Origin: Asanoa siamensis
GTDB taxonomy: Bacteria > Actinomycetota > Actinomycetes > Mycobacteriales > Micromonosporaceae
Length of the DNA stretch: 64,000 nt
Reading direction: 5' to 3'
Assembly: GCF_016862555.1 (NCBI RefSeq)
Contig: NZ_BONE01000039.1
Location: 1 to 64,000, forward strand
Positions 34,290 through 42,028 of the stretch are shown one piece after another. How positions within the stretch are numbered: the stretch's first letter is position 1; every line of letters starts with the position of its first letter. The notes under the pieces were generated by a model, which was not told where the DNA came from, made no database searches, and was given only the letters and a program-made list of their open reading frames with translations. A program made the position numbers and the translations under genes.

Positions 34290-34676
34290 ATGGAGGTCCT
34301 CAGCAGCCGCGTCCTGCTCCGCCCCGCCGACCGGGCGCGCAGCCAACGGTTCTACCGCGACGTCCTCCGGCTCGCGGTCTACCGCGAGTTCGGCCCGCCG
34401 GACGAGCCGGGGCTGGTCTTCTTCCTCGGCCAGGGACTGCTCGAGGTGTCCGGCACCGCGCCCGACGGACCGGCGGGACCGCTGCGGATCTGGCTGCAGG
34501 TCCGCGACGTCCGGGCCGAGCACGCTCGCCTCGTGGCCGCGGGGGTGACCGTCACCCGCGAACCGCGTACGGAACCGTGGGGGCTGATCGAGATGGGGAT
34601 CGAGGACCCGGACGGCGTGCCCATCGTGATCGTCCAGGTGCCCGCGGACCACCCGCTGCGGCGCGATCCGCGCTGA
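34290..34676 (+). CDS. VOC-family protein
   Basis: A 128-residue single VOC domain: VLSSRVLLRPADRARSQRFY, RDVLRLAVYREFG, VFFLGQGLLEVSG, and PRTEPWGLIEMGIEDPDG followed by VPIVIVQVP. It is divergent from the DUF6529 gene. ATG 34290 follows GGTGGAG. The activity is undefined. Confidence 0.85.
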   Translation: MEVLSSRVLLRPADRARSQRFYRDVLRLAVYREFGPPDEPGLVFFLGQGLLEVSGTAPDGPAGPLRIWLQVRDVRAEHARLVAAGVTVTREPRTEPWGLIEMGIEDPDGVPIVIVQVPADHPLRRDPR

Positions 34677-34725
34677 CGTCGAAACTCGGTGGCGGCCGCG
34701 CGCCGGACCGTGTTGCCTTGGCCTC

Positions 34726-35535
34726 ATGATCGTTATCTGCGCGGCGTCCGGCGCGCTCGGACGGCTCGTCGTCGAGGAACTGCGCGGACGGGCCCGGGTC
34801 GTCGCCGTCGTGCGCGACCCGGCCAAGCTCGCCGACGCCGGCGTCGAGGTGCGGCACGGCGACTACGACGACCCGGCCAGCCTCGGGCCGGCGTTGCGAG
34901 GTGCCGAGCGGGTCCTGCTCATCTCCTCGCCCGACCTCGACACCGAGCGCCGGGTCCGGCAGCACCGGGCGGTGCTCGACGCCGCGGTCGCGAACGGCGT
35001 GGGCGGGATCGCCTACACCAGCTTTCTCGGCGCCGACCGCGACGGTGCGGGCATGAACGCCGCCCACCATCGGACCGAGCGCGCGATCGCCGACAGCGGC
35101 CTGCCGCACACGATCCTGCGGCATCCCTTCTACACCGACGCGTTCGTCGAGGCCGGCCTGCGCGCCGCGGTCGCCGACGGCCTGTTGCGGTCGGACACGG
35201 GCGGGCGCGGGCTCAACACCGCGACGCGCGCCGACCTCGCCGCGGCGGCCGCCGCCGTGCTGACCGACGACGCGCACCTCGGCCGCGCCTACGACCTGAC
35301 CGGGCCGCTCTGGACCTATCCGCGACTCGCGGAGGTGCTCACCGAGGTGACGGGACGGCCGACGAAGCACCTCGACGAGCCGGTGGCGGGCCCCATGGGC
35401 TTCCTGATGGGCCTGGCGCGGGCCGGCGCCCTGGAACGCCAGACCGACGACCTGCGCACGGTGCTCGGCCGTGACCCGGAACCCCTGCGCCGGACCGTCG
35501 AACGCGCTCTCCAGCCGCCCGCGCGATCCGGATAG
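34726..35535 (+). CDS. NmrA-like NAD(P)-binding protein (quinone reductase QorB-like)
   Basis: A 269-residue atypical SDR with a Rossmann start IVICAASGALGRLVVEEL, DYDDPASLGPALRGAERVLL and SGLPHTILRHPFYTDAF, the order of the NmrA/QorB group, which reduces quinones or acts as a redox sensor. There is no catalytic YxxxK. The gene stands alone on the plus strand. Confidence 0.85.
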   Translation: MIVICAASGALGRLVVEELRGRARVVAVVRDPAKLADAGVEVRHGDYDDPASLGPALRGAERVLLISSPDLDTERRVRQHRAVLDAAVANGVGGIAYTSFLGADRDGAGMNAAHHRTERAIADSGLPHTILRHPFYTDAFVEAGLRAAVADGLLRSDTGGRGLNTATRADLAAAAAAVLTDDAHLGRAYDLTGPLWTYPRLAEVLTEVTGRPTKHLDEPVAGPMGFLMGLARAGALERQTDDLRTVLGRDPEPLRRTVERALQPPARSG

Positions 35536-35611
35536 CTCCGGCGCCAAGTGGATCGACGGCGCGCGGGCACCGGCCTACAGTCCGTCCGATCCGCACGGGA
35601 GGGACGTGTCC

Positions 35612-35890
35612 ATGCCGGACCTTGAAGGTGACATGTTGCGGGCGGTCGCGGCCCTCACCGGCGCGGTCGACTTCCTGCACCGCTACGACCGGCTCCAGGC
35701 CACGCTGCGGGCCGACGGTGGCAACGGCCACTGCTCGGCGCTCACCGCCGCCACCGAGGACGGCCTCGCCGCCGCCCATCGGGTGCTCGCCGGGCTGCGC
35801 GCGCCCGACGGGCACGCGAAGACCCGCACGGGGCCGTTCATCCCGGCCCAGCGGACGCCGCCCGACCGCCGGGGCGACCCGGGCGAATAG
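35612..35890 (+). CDS. Small hypothetical protein
   Basis: A 92-residue protein that I do not recognise: helical N-terminal half (MLRAVAALTGAVDFLHRYDR), a basic, proline-rich tail. A strong GGGAGGGA at 35598-35605 supports ATG 35612 and the reality of the gene. It ends three bases before the convergent AraC gene. Confidence 0.6.
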   Translation: MPDLEGDMLRAVAALTGAVDFLHRYDRLQATLRADGGNGHCSALTAATEDGLAAAHRVLAGLRAPDGHAKTRTGPFIPAQRTPPDRRGDPGE

Positions 35891-35893
35891 CCC

Positions 35894-36907
35894 TCAGCGC
35901 CCGCGCAGCGTCGCCGACGGCGACTCTCCGAACCTCTCCCGGTAGGCCGCCGCGAAGCGCCCGAGGTGGCCGAATCCCCACGCGTGCGCGATCGCCGCCA
36001 CGGTGTCGCGCCCGGGCACCGGATGCCGCAACTCCTCCCGCGCGTACCCCATCCGCACGTGCTGGAGGTAGGCCATGGGGGAGAGGCCGACGTGCCGGCG
36101 GAAACCCTCCTGCAACGCGCGCGCCGAGACGCCGGCGAGCCGGGCCAGCTCCGCGGTGGTGAACGGGTGGGTCGGGTCGGCCTCCATCACCTGGACAGCC
36201 CGCCGGACGGTCCGCGGCCGGGCGGGCGGCACGTGCGCGGTCAGGGCCTCCGCGTACTGGTGGTCGGTCGCGAACAGCAGCCCGCTCAGCATGCCCTGCG
36301 CGTAGCGCTCCGCGACCAGCGGCTGCAGCAGCGCGCTGTGCGGGTTCTCCAGCTCCGACCGCAGCAGGTTGGCCATCCGCGACCAGGTCAGCCCCGCGCC
36401 CATGGTGGTGTCGAAGCTGGGGCCGAACCGGATCGGCCCGCGGATCGGCCGGCCGACCAGCGCCTCCAGCTCCGCCTCCAGGCTCGCCCGGTCGACCCGG
36501 ATGCCGAGGCTGCGGCAGTCGGCGGACCACCGCCCGGCGTGCGCGCCCGCGCCGGGCCGGTAGACGGCGGCGCGCCGCGGGCTCGCGACCGTGATCGCGC
36601 CGCGGTGCTCGCTGCCGATGGCGCCCGCGACGGGCAGGTTCACGTGGTACGCGTCGAGGATGTCGGCCCCGATCGCGACGTCGGCCCCGAACCGGATGTC
36701 GCCGACGGTGACGGGCCCGAGCCGGACGAGGTCGGCCGCGAACGCCAGCGGCCGGGACCGGTCGAGCAGGTCCAGGGCGACCTCGTAGTAGTACTCGGTG
36801 CAGATGGCCCGCGCTTCGTCGAGGTCACTGACCCGGAAGGACTGCGTCTCCGGCAGTGGCAGGTCGGCACGCTGCGTGTCGGGCCGGTGACGCATGACCA
36901 CGAGCAT
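35894..36907 (-). CDS. AraC-family transcriptional regulator
   Basis: A 337-residue regulator: an N-terminal AraC_binding_2-like ligand domain (about 30-215) and a C-terminal AraC HTH pair (TTAELARLAGVSARALQEGF, then LSPMAYLQHVRMGYAREEL and VAAIAHAWGFGHLGRFAAAY). ATG 36907 follows AGGA at eight bases; TTG 36931 and ATG 36895 are alternatives. No obvious target lies next to it. Confidence 0.88.
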   Translation of the reverse strand: MLVVMRHRPDTQRADLPLPETQSFRVSDLDEARAICTEYYYEVALDLLDRSRPLAFAADLVRLGPVTVGDIRFGADVAIGADILDAYHVNLPVAGAIGSEHRGAITVASPRRAAVYRPGAGAHAGRWSADCRSLGIRVDRASLEAELEALVGRPIRGPIRFGPSFDTTMGAGLTWSRMANLLRSELENPHSALLQPLVAERYAQGMLSGLLFATDHQYAEALTAHVPPARPRTVRRAVQVMEADPTHPFTTAELARLAGVSARALQEGFRRHVGLSPMAYLQHVRMGYAREELRHPVPGRDTVAAIAHAWGFGHLGRFAAAYRERFGESPSATLRGR

Positions 36908-36943
36908 CGCTCGCGTCCTGTCGGGCGTCAATGCACGCGCAAG

Positions 36944-36978
36944 GCGGGGTTGCCGACGTGGCTGTTCGGCAACCCCGC
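36944..36978 (-). terminator. Intrinsic terminator after the 36989 gene
   Basis: GCGGGGTTGCCG and CGGCAACCCCGC form a perfect 12-bp stem with an 11-base loop, just past the stop of the minus-strand gene at 36989 and before the AraC gene. Confidence 0.75.
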
Positions 36979-36988
36979 GCGCGCTGGG

Positions 36989-37432
36989 TCAGCTCTCCAG
37001 CGGTGACTTGGGCCGGTCGGCTTCGACGAACTCGATGTCGTCGACCCGCCCGTTCGCCTCGTCACCCATCCGGGCGAGCGCGGCCCGGGACGCCGAGCCG
37101 GCGGCCCAGCCGATCGCGGCACCGAGCGCCGCGACGGCGATCACCAGGGTCCACGGCGTGGGCATCCGGCGCCCGGCGAGAGCGTCGTACGCCAGGCTGG
37201 CCCGCCGCCGGGCCTCGTCGGCCGCGCCGCCCATCGCGTTGGCCGCACCGCCGACCACGCTGGCGGCCCCGCCGACGGCACTCGTCACCGTGCTGCCCGC
37301 GTCGCCGGCCAGACCGGCCGTGTGCCGCCCCGCGGACCGCGCCGAGTCGACGAACGACCGCAGGTGGTCCCAGGCGTCGTCGCTGATCCGCTCGGTCCTG
37401 CTCCGGCGGTCCATGAGGTTGGTTCCGAACAT
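36989..37432 (-). CDS. Single-pass membrane protein with glycine/alanine-rich helix
   Basis: A 147-residue protein: helical N-terminus (DDAWDHLRSFVDSARSAG), a Gly/Ala-rich segment like a desiccation/YtxH-type protein (about 55-85), and one membrane helix (about 105-125). The family is not firmly recognised. ATG 37432 follows a strong GAGGAGGA. Confidence 0.65.
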   Translation of the reverse strand: MFGTNLMDRRSRTERISDDAWDHLRSFVDSARSAGRHTAGLAGDAGSTVTSAVGGAASVVGGAANAMGGAADEARRRASLAYDALAGRRMPTPWTLVIAVAALGAAIGWAAGSASRAALARMGDEANGRVDDIEFVEADRPKSPLES

Positions 37433-37842
37433 CGCTGCAGTCCTCCTCGGTCGCCGACCTGCCACTTCGGACGCTGCGCGTCCGGCCTCTGCTCAGTGCC
37501 CGGCCGCCCGCCGGCGCAAACCACGGATCGTCACGACGACGCGACCCGCGTCACACGCCGGCCGATGTGGACGGTCCGCGTCGCCTCACCCAGTGTGACC
37601 GCCGACACGTGCGCTAGGCTGGGGCCGGCCGGAATTCGACACGTGTGTTCCGTTCACGCGAGTCGAAGGTCACATATTCAGGTTTTTGCCGGCTATGCCG
37701 GTTTCGGAATACGAGAAAGGGGAACGTACGCGGCCGTAAGGCTGGCGACCATGTGATGGATGCGAATACCCTCGGTCGCGGTCCGCGTACTGTCGAAAGG
37801 TCCCCTGGATGCGGACCGAGGTTCGAGCTCGGAGGTAGTTGC
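37433..37842. other. Intergenic region, 410 bases, no gene seen
   Basis: This divergent region carries the promoters of both flanking genes. The part from about 37620 to 37800 is clearly poorer in GC than the rest of the window (runs such as AGGTCACATATTCAGGTTTT), which suggests a regulated promoter and a long leader before the STAS gene. I see no conserved RNA motif in it. Confidence 0.5.
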
Positions 37843-38196
37843 GTGAGTCTGTCGATCGTGACAACTCGGCGTGCCAACGGAGTCCTCGAGATCGCCCCCC
37901 GCGGTGAGATCGACGTCGACTCCGCCCACGAGGTGAAAGAGGCCATCGCTGCGGCGCTGACCGACGACCGCCCCAACCGGATCGAGCTCAACCTCCGGTT
38001 GGTCAGCTTCATCGACTCGGTCGGCATCAGTGCCATGGTGGCCGGGTTCCAGACGGCCGAGGTGAGCGGGATCAAGCTCGTCGTCACCGAGCCCAGCCGG
38101 TTCGTGCACCGTCAGCTCTGGGTCACCGGCCTGCTCGGCCTGTTCGGTGCGCCGGAGCCCTATCTCGGCGATCTCAACACGCCGGCGGGCGCCTGA
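37843..38196 (+). CDS. STAS-domain anti-sigma factor antagonist
   Basis: A 117-residue single STAS domain (GVLEIAPRGEIDVDSAHEVK, then RIELNLRLVSFIDSVGISAM). The DSVG serine corresponds to the residue phosphorylated by anti-sigma kinases in SpoIIAA-like proteins. It would bind an anti-sigma factor when unphosphorylated. No anti-sigma factor or sigma gene is adjacent. GTG 37843 follows GGAGG at seven bases. Confidence 0.88.
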   Translation: MSLSIVTTRRANGVLEIAPRGEIDVDSAHEVKEAIAAALTDDRPNRIELNLRLVSFIDSVGISAMVAGFQTAEVSGIKLVVTEPSRFVHRQLWVTGLLGLFGAPEPYLGDLNTPAGA

Positions 38197-38285
38197 GAGG
38201 CGAAAGGCACCACAAGCTTATCGATGGCTAAAGCCTGCCGCTGATCCCTTGTCCGGGACGGGTTGATCCGGAAGAGTCCCGGTTC

Positions 38286-39056
38286 GTGGCGGCGTGGTTG
38301 CGGATGGGTACGACCATCCTCCGGCGGTACGTCCTGCTGGGTCCGATCGCCCGCGGCGGCGTCTCGACGGTCTACCACGGCTTCGACAGCCACTCCGCCC
38401 GCCCGCTGGCCGTGAAGGTCATCGGGCCGGCGCACGCCGAGTCGGCCCGCCACGAGGCGGCGATCACCGAGCGGCTCCGGCACCCGAGCGTCCCGCGCGT
38501 CTACGACCACGGCGCCGCCACGCTGCCGGACGGCTCCGTCGCCCCGTACGTCGTGCTCGAACTGCTCGACGGCGTCCCGCTGGCCGGCCGGCTGGCAGGT
38601 GGCCCGCTGCCCTGGCCCGAGGCCGTACGGATCGCGGCCACCGTGGCCGACGTGCTCGCCGTGGCCCACCGCCGCGGCGTGGTGCACCGCGACGTGTCGG
38701 CCCGCAACGTCATGCTCACCCGGGCCGGCGCGAAGATGATCGACTTCGGCCTGGCCGGCCCCGCGGGCGCGGCCGGGTTGCCCGCCGACGACGTCTTCGC
38801 CCTCGGCGCGCTGCTGCTGCACATGCTGACGGGCCGGTCCGACCAGCGGGGCCCGCGCGCGGTGCAGGCACCGGTGCTGGCCGTGCCGGGGCTACCGCGC
38901 GCGATCGCCGACCTGTGCCGGGCGACGATGAGCCGCCTGCCCGCGGACAGACCGGTCAGCGCCGCCGTCGCGATAGGTCTATGGTCATCGATCATGCCGG
39001 CCACCGCGCCCGTGCCCCACGCTCTCCCCGCGCCGGCCCTGCACCGCCTCAACTAG
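38286..39056 (+). CDS. Compact Ser/Thr protein kinase-like protein
   Basis: A 256-residue cytosolic kinase fold: glycine loop GPIARGGVSTVY, Lys44 in AVKVI, Glu57, HRDVSARN (134-141) and DFG (153-155). Two deviations stand out. The catalytic-loop lysine of HRDLKxxN is serine, and the activation segment is nearly missing: DFGLAGPAGAAGLPADDVFA runs straight to helix F without an APE motif. There is no transmembrane or sensor domain. It could be an atypical kinase or a pseudokinase. The start (GTG 38286 or ATG 38304) is uncertain. It precedes the SRPBCC gene by 10 bases. Confidence 0.75.
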   Translation: MAAWLRMGTTILRRYVLLGPIARGGVSTVYHGFDSHSARPLAVKVIGPAHAESARHEAAITERLRHPSVPRVYDHGAATLPDGSVAPYVVLELLDGVPLAGRLAGGPLPWPEAVRIAATVADVLAVAHRRGVVHRDVSARNVMLTRAGAKMIDFGLAGPAGAAGLPADDVFALGALLLHMLTGRSDQRGPRAVQAPVLAVPGLPRAIADLCRATMSRLPADRPVSAAVAIGLWSSIMPATAPVPHALPAPALHRLN

Positions 39057-39066
39057 GAGCGCCGCG

Positions 39067-39579
39067 TTGGCCAGGTCGGGCACGTTCTCCTACTCCCTGC
39101 GCGCGGCGTGCGAGGTGGCCGACGCGGCGGCGCTGCTGTCCGACTTCAGCCGCCACACCGAGCTCCACCCGTTCATCGTCAAGGTCACCGAGGTGGCACC
39201 GGTCGACGGCGCGGTGCGCAGCTTCGTGATCAACGACCGCCTGACGTTCGGCCCGGTCCGGTTCACGACGACCTACACGGCCGACGTGCTGGCGATCAAC
39301 GCGCTCGGGCCGGGGGTCACCGAGATCGTCACTCTCGCGCGCCAACGCCCGGGGACGACGCTGCGCAACCGGACCCGGATCTACCCGGTGTCCGACGGCG
39401 GCTGCCGCGTCGACGTGCGGATCACGCTGACCGCGCCGACCCCGCTCTTCGCGTACGCGTCGAAGCAGGCGCGGCAGGCCCACCACGCGCTGGCGGAGCG
39501 GCTGGAGCAGGTGCTGGGCGACGCATCAGGGGGCACGCCGGAAGGCGCGCCCCCTGATGCTTCTTCGGGACCTCAGTAG
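39067..39579 (+). CDS. SRPBCC (START-like) domain protein
   Basis: A 170-residue protein with a polyketide cyclase/dehydrase-type lipid-binding fold (FSYSLRAACEVADAAALLSD, HTELHPFIVKVTEVA, RVDVRITLTAPTPLFAYASK). TTG 39067 follows AGGAG at seven bases. The last ~18 residues are encoded by a terminator hairpin. It is probably in an operon with the kinase-like gene. The ligand is unknown. Confidence 0.8.
   Translation: MARSGTFSYSLRAACEVADAAALLSDFSRHTELHPFIVKVTEVAPVDGAVRSFVINDRLTFGPVRFTTTYTADVLAINALGPGVTEIVTLARQRPGTTLRNRTRIYPVSDGGCRVDVRITLTAPTPLFAYASKQARQAHHALAERLEQVLGDASGGTPEGAPPDASSGPQ
39523..39560. terminator. Bidirectional terminator overlapping two 3' ends
   Basis: GCATCAGGGGGC and GCCCCCTGATGC form a perfect 12-bp stem. 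It lies within the last codons of the plus-strand SRPBCC gene and 13 bases past the stop of the minus-strand peptidase gene. Confidence 0.7.
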
Positions 39580-40643
39580 ACGCTCAGGTGCACGTGGTTG
39601 GTGTGGTCGCTGGAGGGGTCGCCGCCCGCTCCGCTGTAGGCCTTCCAACCACTGCTGGGCAACCAGATCTGCCGGTACCAGATCACGTAGAGGACGGCCA
39701 GCTCGTCGGAGTTGCGGATGAAGTAGTTCGCGAGGTTGTTGCCGTAGGTCCGGTCCCCGCCGGTCGCGTCGCCTTCGAAGCCGTTCTTCGCGGCCGCGTA
39801 GTCGCACGCCCGTCCCTTGGGATGCTCACCGGACCCGCCGCTGCGGTAGCAGGAGACGTAGCGGGTGAACCCGGCCGCCTTGGCCTGTTGCAGCGCGTGC
39901 AGGTTGCGCGGCGTGATGCAGCCGTTGGCCGGCGTCGGGTCGTTGACGCTGCACGACTCGGTCGGGTAGCTGCCGTCGCTGTTGCGCTTGGTCGGGCTGG
40001 CGCTCTTCCCACCGGACCCGCCGGTGTTGCTGCCCGACCCACCGCTGCGCGCGGCGTTCGCCGAGGCCGCCTTCTGCTGCCGGGCCGCCACGTCCAGCGC
40101 GCGCTCCGCCTGGTCCTTGCGCGCCTTCATCTGCGCGACCTGGCGCTCCTGCTCGCGTACCTCCGTCCTGATCGCGGCGTTCGTCTCCTGCGCCTGTGCC
40201 TTGGTCTGCTCCAGGCCCTGGATCGTGCGCTGCTGGTTGGCCGCGACCATGCCGAGCGCGTTGGCGCGCTCGAGGAAGCGGTCCGGTGAGTCGCTGTTGA
40301 TCAGCGCGGCCATCGGGCCGAGCCGGCCGGTGCGGTAGGCCGAGCGGCCGATCTCGGCGACCGCCTCGACGTGCGTCACCAGGTCCTGCTCGATCGTCTC
40401 GAGCTTCGTCTCCTGCTCCTGCTGCTTGCCCTTGGAGCGCTTGAGCGCGGCCTGGGCATCCAGGTAGCCCCGGCTCGCCTTGTCGAGCTGGTCCCGCAGC
40501 TCGGCGGTGCCGCCCTCGTCGTCGGGGTCGGCGCTGGCGGGCGCCATCGGGCCGACGAGCCCGAAGACGAGACCGAACAGCACGACCGTCGTGACCCGGA
40601 TCCATCGTCGCCGGCGGTGCGGATGACTGGGGGGATCGATCAT
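39573..40643 (-). CDS. Secreted coiled-coil protein with M15-like (ARB_07466) C-terminal domain
   Basis: A 356-residue exported protein: signal peptide (about 1-38, ending ASA-DP), two coiled-coil stretches (about 48-95 and 135-190) as in cell-wall hydrolase partners, a Gly/Ser linker, and a C-terminal domain of the D,D-carboxypeptidase-like fold (SCYRSGGSGEHPKGRACDYA, DHTNHVHLSV), whose H, D and HxH residues would bind zinc. The architecture suggests a peptidoglycan-remodelling enzyme. It is preceded by a c-di-AMP riboswitch, as are many cell-wall hydrolase genes of actinobacteria. Confidence 0.85.
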   Translation of the reverse strand: MIDPPSHPHRRRRWIRVTTVVLFGLVFGLVGPMAPASADPDDEGGTAELRDQLDKASRGYLDAQAALKRSKGKQQEQETKLETIEQDLVTHVEAVAEIGRSAYRTGRLGPMAALINSDSPDRFLERANALGMVAANQQRTIQGLEQTKAQAQETNAAIRTEVREQERQVAQMKARKDQAERALDVAARQQKAASANAARSGGSGSNTGGSGGKSASPTKRNSDGSYPTESCSVNDPTPANGCITPRNLHALQQAKAAGFTRYVSCYRSGGSGEHPKGRACDYAAAKNGFEGDATGGDRTYGNNLANYFIRNSDELAVLYVIWYRQIWLPSSGWKAYSGAGGDPSSDHTNHVHLSVY

Positions 40644-40652
40644 CTGGGGGCA

Positions 40653-40780
40653 TGTCCTTCCGTCAGCCGCCGACCGGGTTAGCTGACGGGTTCGGGACGG
40701 AAGTTGATCCCTACCGCTCGCGCGGATTCACCCCACTCGCGTGGTTCCCCGGCTCGCCGTGGCGATTAGGCGACGACCTC
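40653..40780 (-). ncRNA. c-di-AMP riboswitch (ydaO/yuaA leader)
   Basis: Read on the minus strand, the leader contains the class consensus in order: AGCCGGGGAACCAC, GGGGTGAAT, AGGGATCAACTTCCGTCC, GAACCCGTCAGCTAACC and the closing GTCGGCGGCTGACGGAAGGA. The last element sits at the ribosome binding site of the peptidase gene (ATG 40643). In actinobacteria this aptamer switches off cell-wall hydrolase genes when c-di-AMP is high. Its 5' boundary is approximate. Confidence 0.93.
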
Positions 40781-40878
40781 CGCAGGCACCGGTGGGTGCC
40801 GGCTTGCGAAGATCGATCTGGAGACTACCGAGGCCTGCCTACTCTGCGGGAGGTCCGTTAAAGAGGCATCAGCGGCTC

Positions 40879-40900
40879 TTGCCCGGATTTATCCGGGCAA
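40879..40900. promoter_or_regulatory. 22-bp palindrome upstream of the riboswitch
   Basis: TTGCCCGGAT and ATCCGGGCAA are perfect complements around TT. The site is about 100 bases upstream of the aptamer and 49 bases past the CDF gene stop. It could be the CDF terminator or an operator for the riboswitch transcript; there is no U-tract. The rest of 40781-40948 shows nothing else. Confidence 0.5.
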
Positions 40901-40948
40901 ATTTCCCGTGAAGGTCACGAAAGTTAAGGCCGCGCTAAACACCGAGTG

Positions 40949-41857
40949 TCACCAGTGGGCGCTGTGGCACTCGCCGGTGGCGGCAACGGGCTCCACCTGC
41001 AGGGTCGCGTGGTCGATGCCGTAGCCGTCCTGCAGGGTCGACCGGGCGGCCGCCAGCACCACGGCCACCTGAGCGTCGCCCTCGATGCCGAGATGCGCCG
41101 AGGCGACGTCCATGCCGGAGGTCAGTGTCCAGACGTGCAGATCGTGCACGTCGCAGACGCCCGGGACCGCGCCCAGCGAGGTCCGCATCGCGGCCACGTC
41201 GAGGTGCTGCGGCGCGGCCTGCACCAGGATCCGCACCGCCTCCCGGCCGAGGCGCCAGGTGCGGGGCAGGATGAACAGGCCGACCGCGACCGCGATCAGC
41301 GGGTCGACCACGAACCAGCCCGTGCTCGCGATCACCGCGGCGCCGACCAGCACGCCGACCGAGCCGACCAGGTCACCGAGGACCTCGAGGTAAGCCCCGC
41401 GCACGTTGATGCTCTCCTTGGCGCCCTGGCGCAGCAGTCCGAAGGCGACGATGTTGGCGATCAGGCCGAGGCCGGCCACCACCAGCATCGGCGTCGTGCT
41501 CACTTCGGGCGCGGCACCGAACCGCCGCACCGCCTCGACCAGCACGTAGAGCGCGACGCCGAACAGCAGCACGGCGTTGGCCAGCGCGGCCAGCACCTCG
41601 AGGCGGTAGAGGCCGAAGGTCCGCTGCGGGTCGCGCGCCGCCCGTCGGGCCGCCGTGATCGCGGCCAGGGCCATGCCGATCCCGAGCACGTCGGTGAACA
41701 TGTGGCCGGCGTCCGAGAGCAGGGCGAGCGAGCCCGTGGCGAACGCGGTGACCGCCTCGACGACCATGAAGACGGCGAGGAGCCCGAAGGCGGCCCAGAG
41801 CCGCCCGCGGTGCCGGGCGCCCGCGTCGCGTACGCCGTGGTCGTGTCCCGCGCCCAC
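40949..41857 (-). CDS. Cation diffusion facilitator (CzcD/ZitB-like zinc exporter)
   Basis: A 302-residue CDF protein with six membrane segments. Metal-site motifs are LLSDAGHMFTDV (Asp/His/Asp in segment 2) and YLEVLGDLVGSV (segment 5, glutamate in place of the more common histidine), and a cytoplasmic C-terminal domain (DVHDLHVWTLTSG). It exports Zn, Co or Cd in exchange for protons. I start at GTG 41857 because GGGAGGA lies just upstream; TTG 41905 has no such support. The palindrome 41901-41922 lies upstream. Confidence 0.9.
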   Translation of the reverse strand: MGAGHDHGVRDAGARHRGRLWAAFGLLAVFMVVEAVTAFATGSLALLSDAGHMFTDVLGIGMALAAITAARRAARDPQRTFGLYRLEVLAALANAVLLFGVALYVLVEAVRRFGAAPEVSTTPMLVVAGLGLIANIVAFGLLRQGAKESINVRGAYLEVLGDLVGSVGVLVGAAVIASTGWFVVDPLIAVAVGLFILPRTWRLGREAVRILVQAAPQHLDVAAMRTSLGAVPGVCDVHDLHVWTLTSGMDVASAHLGIEGDAQVAVVLAAARSTLQDGYGIDHATLQVEPVAATGECHSAHW

Positions 41858-41900
41858 CGGTCCTCCCGCTTCCTCGTATCGGCTGCTCGCTCCAGTCTTA

Positions 41901-41922
41901 TGCAAACATCGCTATGTATGCA
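41901..41922. promoter_or_regulatory. Near-palindrome upstream of the CDF exporter, metal-sensor-like
   Basis: The arms TGCAAACAT and ATGTATGCA around CGCT are complementary at nearly all positions (18 of 22 over the whole site). Size and AT-rich core resemble ArsR/SmtB-family operators that control zinc exporters. No such regulator gene is adjacent. Confidence 0.55.
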
Positions 41923-42028
41923 AAGGTGACACCGGGAACCATTCCCATTGTCCGCCGCGGGGGCCTGTCGCGATCGCGACAGGCGGGGCGTGGCGAGACC
42001 CGTGTGGTCGTTGTTCAGACTGGTCGAC

